Position numbers and translations under genes: made by a program
Origin: Epiperipatus broadwayi
Lineage: Eukaryota; Onychophora; Udeonychophora; Euonychophora; Peripatidae
DNA length: 64,000 nt
NCBI GenBank assembly: GCA_028023455.1
Contig: JAQFVV010000018.1
Span: forward strand, 4,923,800-4,987,799
Direction of reading: 5' to 3'
In this document: in pieces, positions 60,779-64,000 of the stretch
Layout of the letters: every line of letters begins with the position of its first letter
Numbering within the stretch: the first letter of the stretch is position 1
Notes under the pieces: generated by a model
The model's database searches: none
The model's input: only the letters and a program-made list of their open reading frames with translations
What the model was told of the DNA's origin: nothing

Positions 60779-62897
60779 TGTACCAATCGGAATGAAAGTG
60801 AAGATCGAATCTAACCGCAAAAACAATATCTGCACTACAAGGGCGCCATCTAGGCATTTGAGCCTAGAAAAATTTATAAAGTAGGCAGATACGCGCTGTT
60901 AAGATTCCACTTTATTTAAATATTCCGATCGTTAGCCCAAGTCACTAGCTCAGTGGAGACGCAGAGATAAAAATCTATATCTTAATTTATATCTTAAATA
61001 TCAAAGAGTAAAAGCCACTGCCAGAAATTAACATATAAAAATATTTATTTACGCACATATAAAATAATATTTAAATTTTGAGGAATAAGTTTAACATTTT
61101 AGATTTTTATATTAACTTTTAATTTTACATTTACCTAAGTTACAATGAGTTTAATTATTATTTAGATAGTCAAGTATGAATAGACTACATAGATCTGCAT
61201 TTGAAAAGAAAATATTATTCCCTGATTTAACCTTAGGCAACAAATTTCGCAACCAAATTGGTGCCAATCCATCTGATACATTCATGTATTCAATGTAGCA
61301 TGATACGACAACACAAAATACTATATTGTCAGGAATGTACATCTGAACAATAAGTAGAAATAGAGAAGACATTGACTCTCCACCAACAGGAATGTGACAT
61401 CTGTTGGCAAGTAGAACAATAAACAAAAAAACTCCATAGGAATGGACTGCGGTCTTCTGCCGACTTACAAACCCATCCATAGGCAAACAGAGGGTGTGTG
61501 GCGTATATCTATAATCCTGCCCGTAGCGGACCTCATACTACATCTACTAATTACACAAATATATCCAATCCATTGAACCAATTCAACTACGAAATGAATA
61601 ACCTAAGATTACCCTCCCTTAATACAACTTTACAAAACTATATAGCCATTCACGCCCGACTTAATTTTAACATTTAAATACGTTCGCACAGATTTGTTTA
61701 AAAATCTTGGGTATAGATCGATTACATAGATTCTACGGTCAAAAACATTTCAAAATAAACATAAACAATCAAAATACAAAATTATTGATACCGACAATCG
61801 CAGAGGGAAACTTATAAGTAACCCAATAGTATTCACCATAAGATACTTGCGTTGTCACCAATAACTTAAAAGACATCCGAATAAATACATTTTAGATACT
61901 CACCGTAAGGTATCATTATTTATCGAATGTCTATATATCTTGATCAAATATGAAAACCAAAATATAATTAACCGCAAACGAATCCATGCAAGCATCTATA
62001 AACAACTTAAATTTCATACATTTAAATAATCTTTACAATAAGAAAAAAAAAATGGAAATGATGTTTATCAATCGGAAAACATATAAAATTAAACATTATT
62101 AATTTGATTTAAAAACTTACAAAAGTCAGATAAGAGTCCGTTTTAACATTTCAGTTGGCTTGTTTATCAATTTGTAAAACTTGACGAAAGTTCTTAATTG
62201 ATTTTAACAATTGTTCATTTCATATAGCTTATGGTAGAAGAGTCCAGGCCTCTGCTTTCAATTCCCGCGACGCCTCCGTTGGAAGGTAATGTTCTGGAGA
62301 TGGCAATAGCTGGTTCAAGGTATCACAGTCTTTTCATTTTTTTTTTTTTATAGAGAGTGTGGTATGTGCGTCATACCACATCTCTCAAACACACAACACT
62401 GGAACTGTCCGAAAAAACTGTATTTCCCTTTTTATATTATCCACATGGATTCAATCAACAAAACGTCACTAATCCATCACTTTCGTTAGGGTCCGAGCCA
62501 AGGCCTAGTGCTTCCATTGGTCAAGCTAATTTCTCTTTCTTCTCTTATCTAACTTTTCATCTGACTTTTTAATTAAACAGCTTTTAGATAATTAATAAAC
62601 AATCATTTCCATTTACAGATTACAGGAATTAATTAATACCTGTTTTTATTTTAACTTACGTTATTTTTTTATTAAAATATTTTTATATTTCAATCTTGTA
62701 TTTTTTATTTAAAAAAATACGTTCAAATACTTTTTTTTCTTGTTTATGAAAAAAATATTTTTAAAGTTTAGCATCCATGCGAATATATATATGTTTAACA
62801 AACATTTTAATTTTAGTGTTTAGTTTTTTCCTTTTATTTGCGAACTTTTAAGTTTTTATTTTAAATAAATGTAACGACATATTTATATATCGTTACA
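60779..62897 (-). mobile_element. LTR-A copy 3
   Basis: 2.12 kb from TGTACC to CGTTACA, flanked by ATATATAT on both sides. It is closer to copy 1 than copy 2 is; long blocks match (for example the ACTCACCGTAAGGTATCATT region at 61899 and 2029). No primer site or coding region adjoins it, so it is a solo LTR. Orientation as for copy 1. Confidence 0.7.
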
Positions 62898-64000
62898 ATA
62901 TATATATATATAAAAGTAATAAAAAGTAGGTCATAAAACAAAATGAGATAAAAGATTCTCAATTTTCAAATGTGCTTTTTATCTAAAAGTTGATCGTTTT
63001 TATAAAACGAGAGTTCTAGAACTAGTCAGAAAAATATTGAAATAAACATTTTTATATTATTTCAGCTGTATTATATCATATATATAATTATTTTTAATAA
63101 TATTTAATTATAGAAAACAATAATTACTAATAAAAAAATAATAATAAAATGAGTACTCACAGATTCTTGTGAAAATGTTAGCATCATTTTCAAATTTCAA
63201 TCCAATTATGAAGGCATCAAAACTCGTTTTTAAAAATATAATCCAATAGTAATCCTTATACGTTTTTGATATAATCTTTTTTTTTTATTTTGAAGCTTTT
63301 AACTGTATTTTTACAAAAAAATTTGTTTCTACTAAGAGGGCTTATAAAAGCCCTTACGTAATTGAACGTAATTATTACACTGTAAAACAAGTTCAATGGA
63401 CCATGAATCATATTTACAGTCATTAAATCTAAAAAACAAAAGAAAAATAAAAAAATTAAAAATCATATTTTACAAAAACTTTCATAAAAAAATCCAAATT
63501 TTATTGTAAAAATACAAGTTATAGCTCATTTTAACCGCAACAAGATGGCGGATTGAATGATCTGAGAACTGTAAGTGTACTACTTACTGTTTTCGTGCAA
63601 ACTCAGTTGAAAGTCTAAATTTTTGTTCAGTAGCTCACAGGAGCTCTTTGAGCTCAAGGGGTTAAAAGGTAATTAATTTCTGAAGATTAAAATAAATTCA
63701 ATATTATGTAAGAGTATACTGTATTTTATTTGGGAATTATGATCATAAGCTTAAATTGAAAATAATTCAAAGGATAAGTTATGTTTCATTTCATATATAC
63801 ATATTATAACATGTCTGTTGTATGGCACACAATAATAAAGTGTGTGTGCACAAATATATATAAAGTTGAAAAGAAAAGTAGAAAGAAACAGACATAAATT
63901 TGTAGATATTTTTCTATACTATCCTGGAATATTAAAGGGTTAAATAACTCTGAATTTAAAATAAAATTCTATTATGAAATAAAAAATTTAAAAGGTCTAA
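62898..64000. other. AT-rich non-coding DNA at the window end
   Basis: Apart from the direct repeat at 63021-63086 I see no gene or element. Sequence from 63300 to 63670 has several TTAACC/GGTTAA motifs but no convincing paired termini. Confidence 0.45.

Noticed and set aside
26171-64000. Second exon of the SLC5-type gene
   Set aside because: Read for the expected TM1-TM2 motifs after the donor and found none; not reported.

Overview
The window is AT-rich animal DNA (roughly 70% A+T by eye), with no bacterial signals. It looks like a gene-poor, intron-scale stretch of an invertebrate genome. Long (TA)n tracts, tRNA-derived SINE heads, two Penelope-like retroelements, an RTE-type LINE and several LTR retrotransposons make a mollusc, possibly a cephalopod, my best guess. 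That guess is weak and rests on style, not on a diagnostic gene.

The only host protein-coding piece I can support is a short first exon at 26090-26170 (+). It encodes 27 residues resembling the start of an SLC5-type sodium/solute cotransporter and ends at a GTGAGT donor. No second exon is visible, so intron 1 would exceed 37.8 kb and would hold most of the right half of the window.

Layout. 1-15155: three different LTR-type elements sit end to end in TA-rich DNA: LTR-A copy 1 (1382-3574), a solo LTR-B (3581-6848) and a two-LTR element C (6906-15110) whose 3' LTR is split by a fourth LTR-like unit D (11074-13785). 16010-22226: an old Ty3/gypsy element, lacking reverse transcriptase, hosts a truncated Penelope-like element with inverted terminal repeats, which itself hosts another insertion; two MITE copies and a short inverted-repeat element are also inside. 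22916-25300: a decayed RTE-like LINE on the minus strand. 26052-26915: cotransporter exon 1 with an overlapping upstream ORF, then a SINE. 31255-41374: a complete 10.1-kb LTR element B with 3.4-kb LTRs, tRNA-Lys primer site, polypurine tract and only a gag-like coiled-coil ORF. 41442-42198: a piggyBac-like MITE. 48870-50430: a second, different Penelope-like element with RT and GIY-YIG domains. 58628-62897: two more LTR-A copies.

The most interesting signal is that LTR families A, B and C each carry a small hairpin immediately followed by TGGCGCCC (TGGCGTCC in one A copy), the same core as the element B primer-binding site but inside the LTR. The stems keep pairing through wobble or compensating changes between copies. 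All four families also sit at ATAT targets. Elements B and C encode only coiled-coil gag-like proteins, so they look like non-autonomous passengers mobilised by another element's polymerase.
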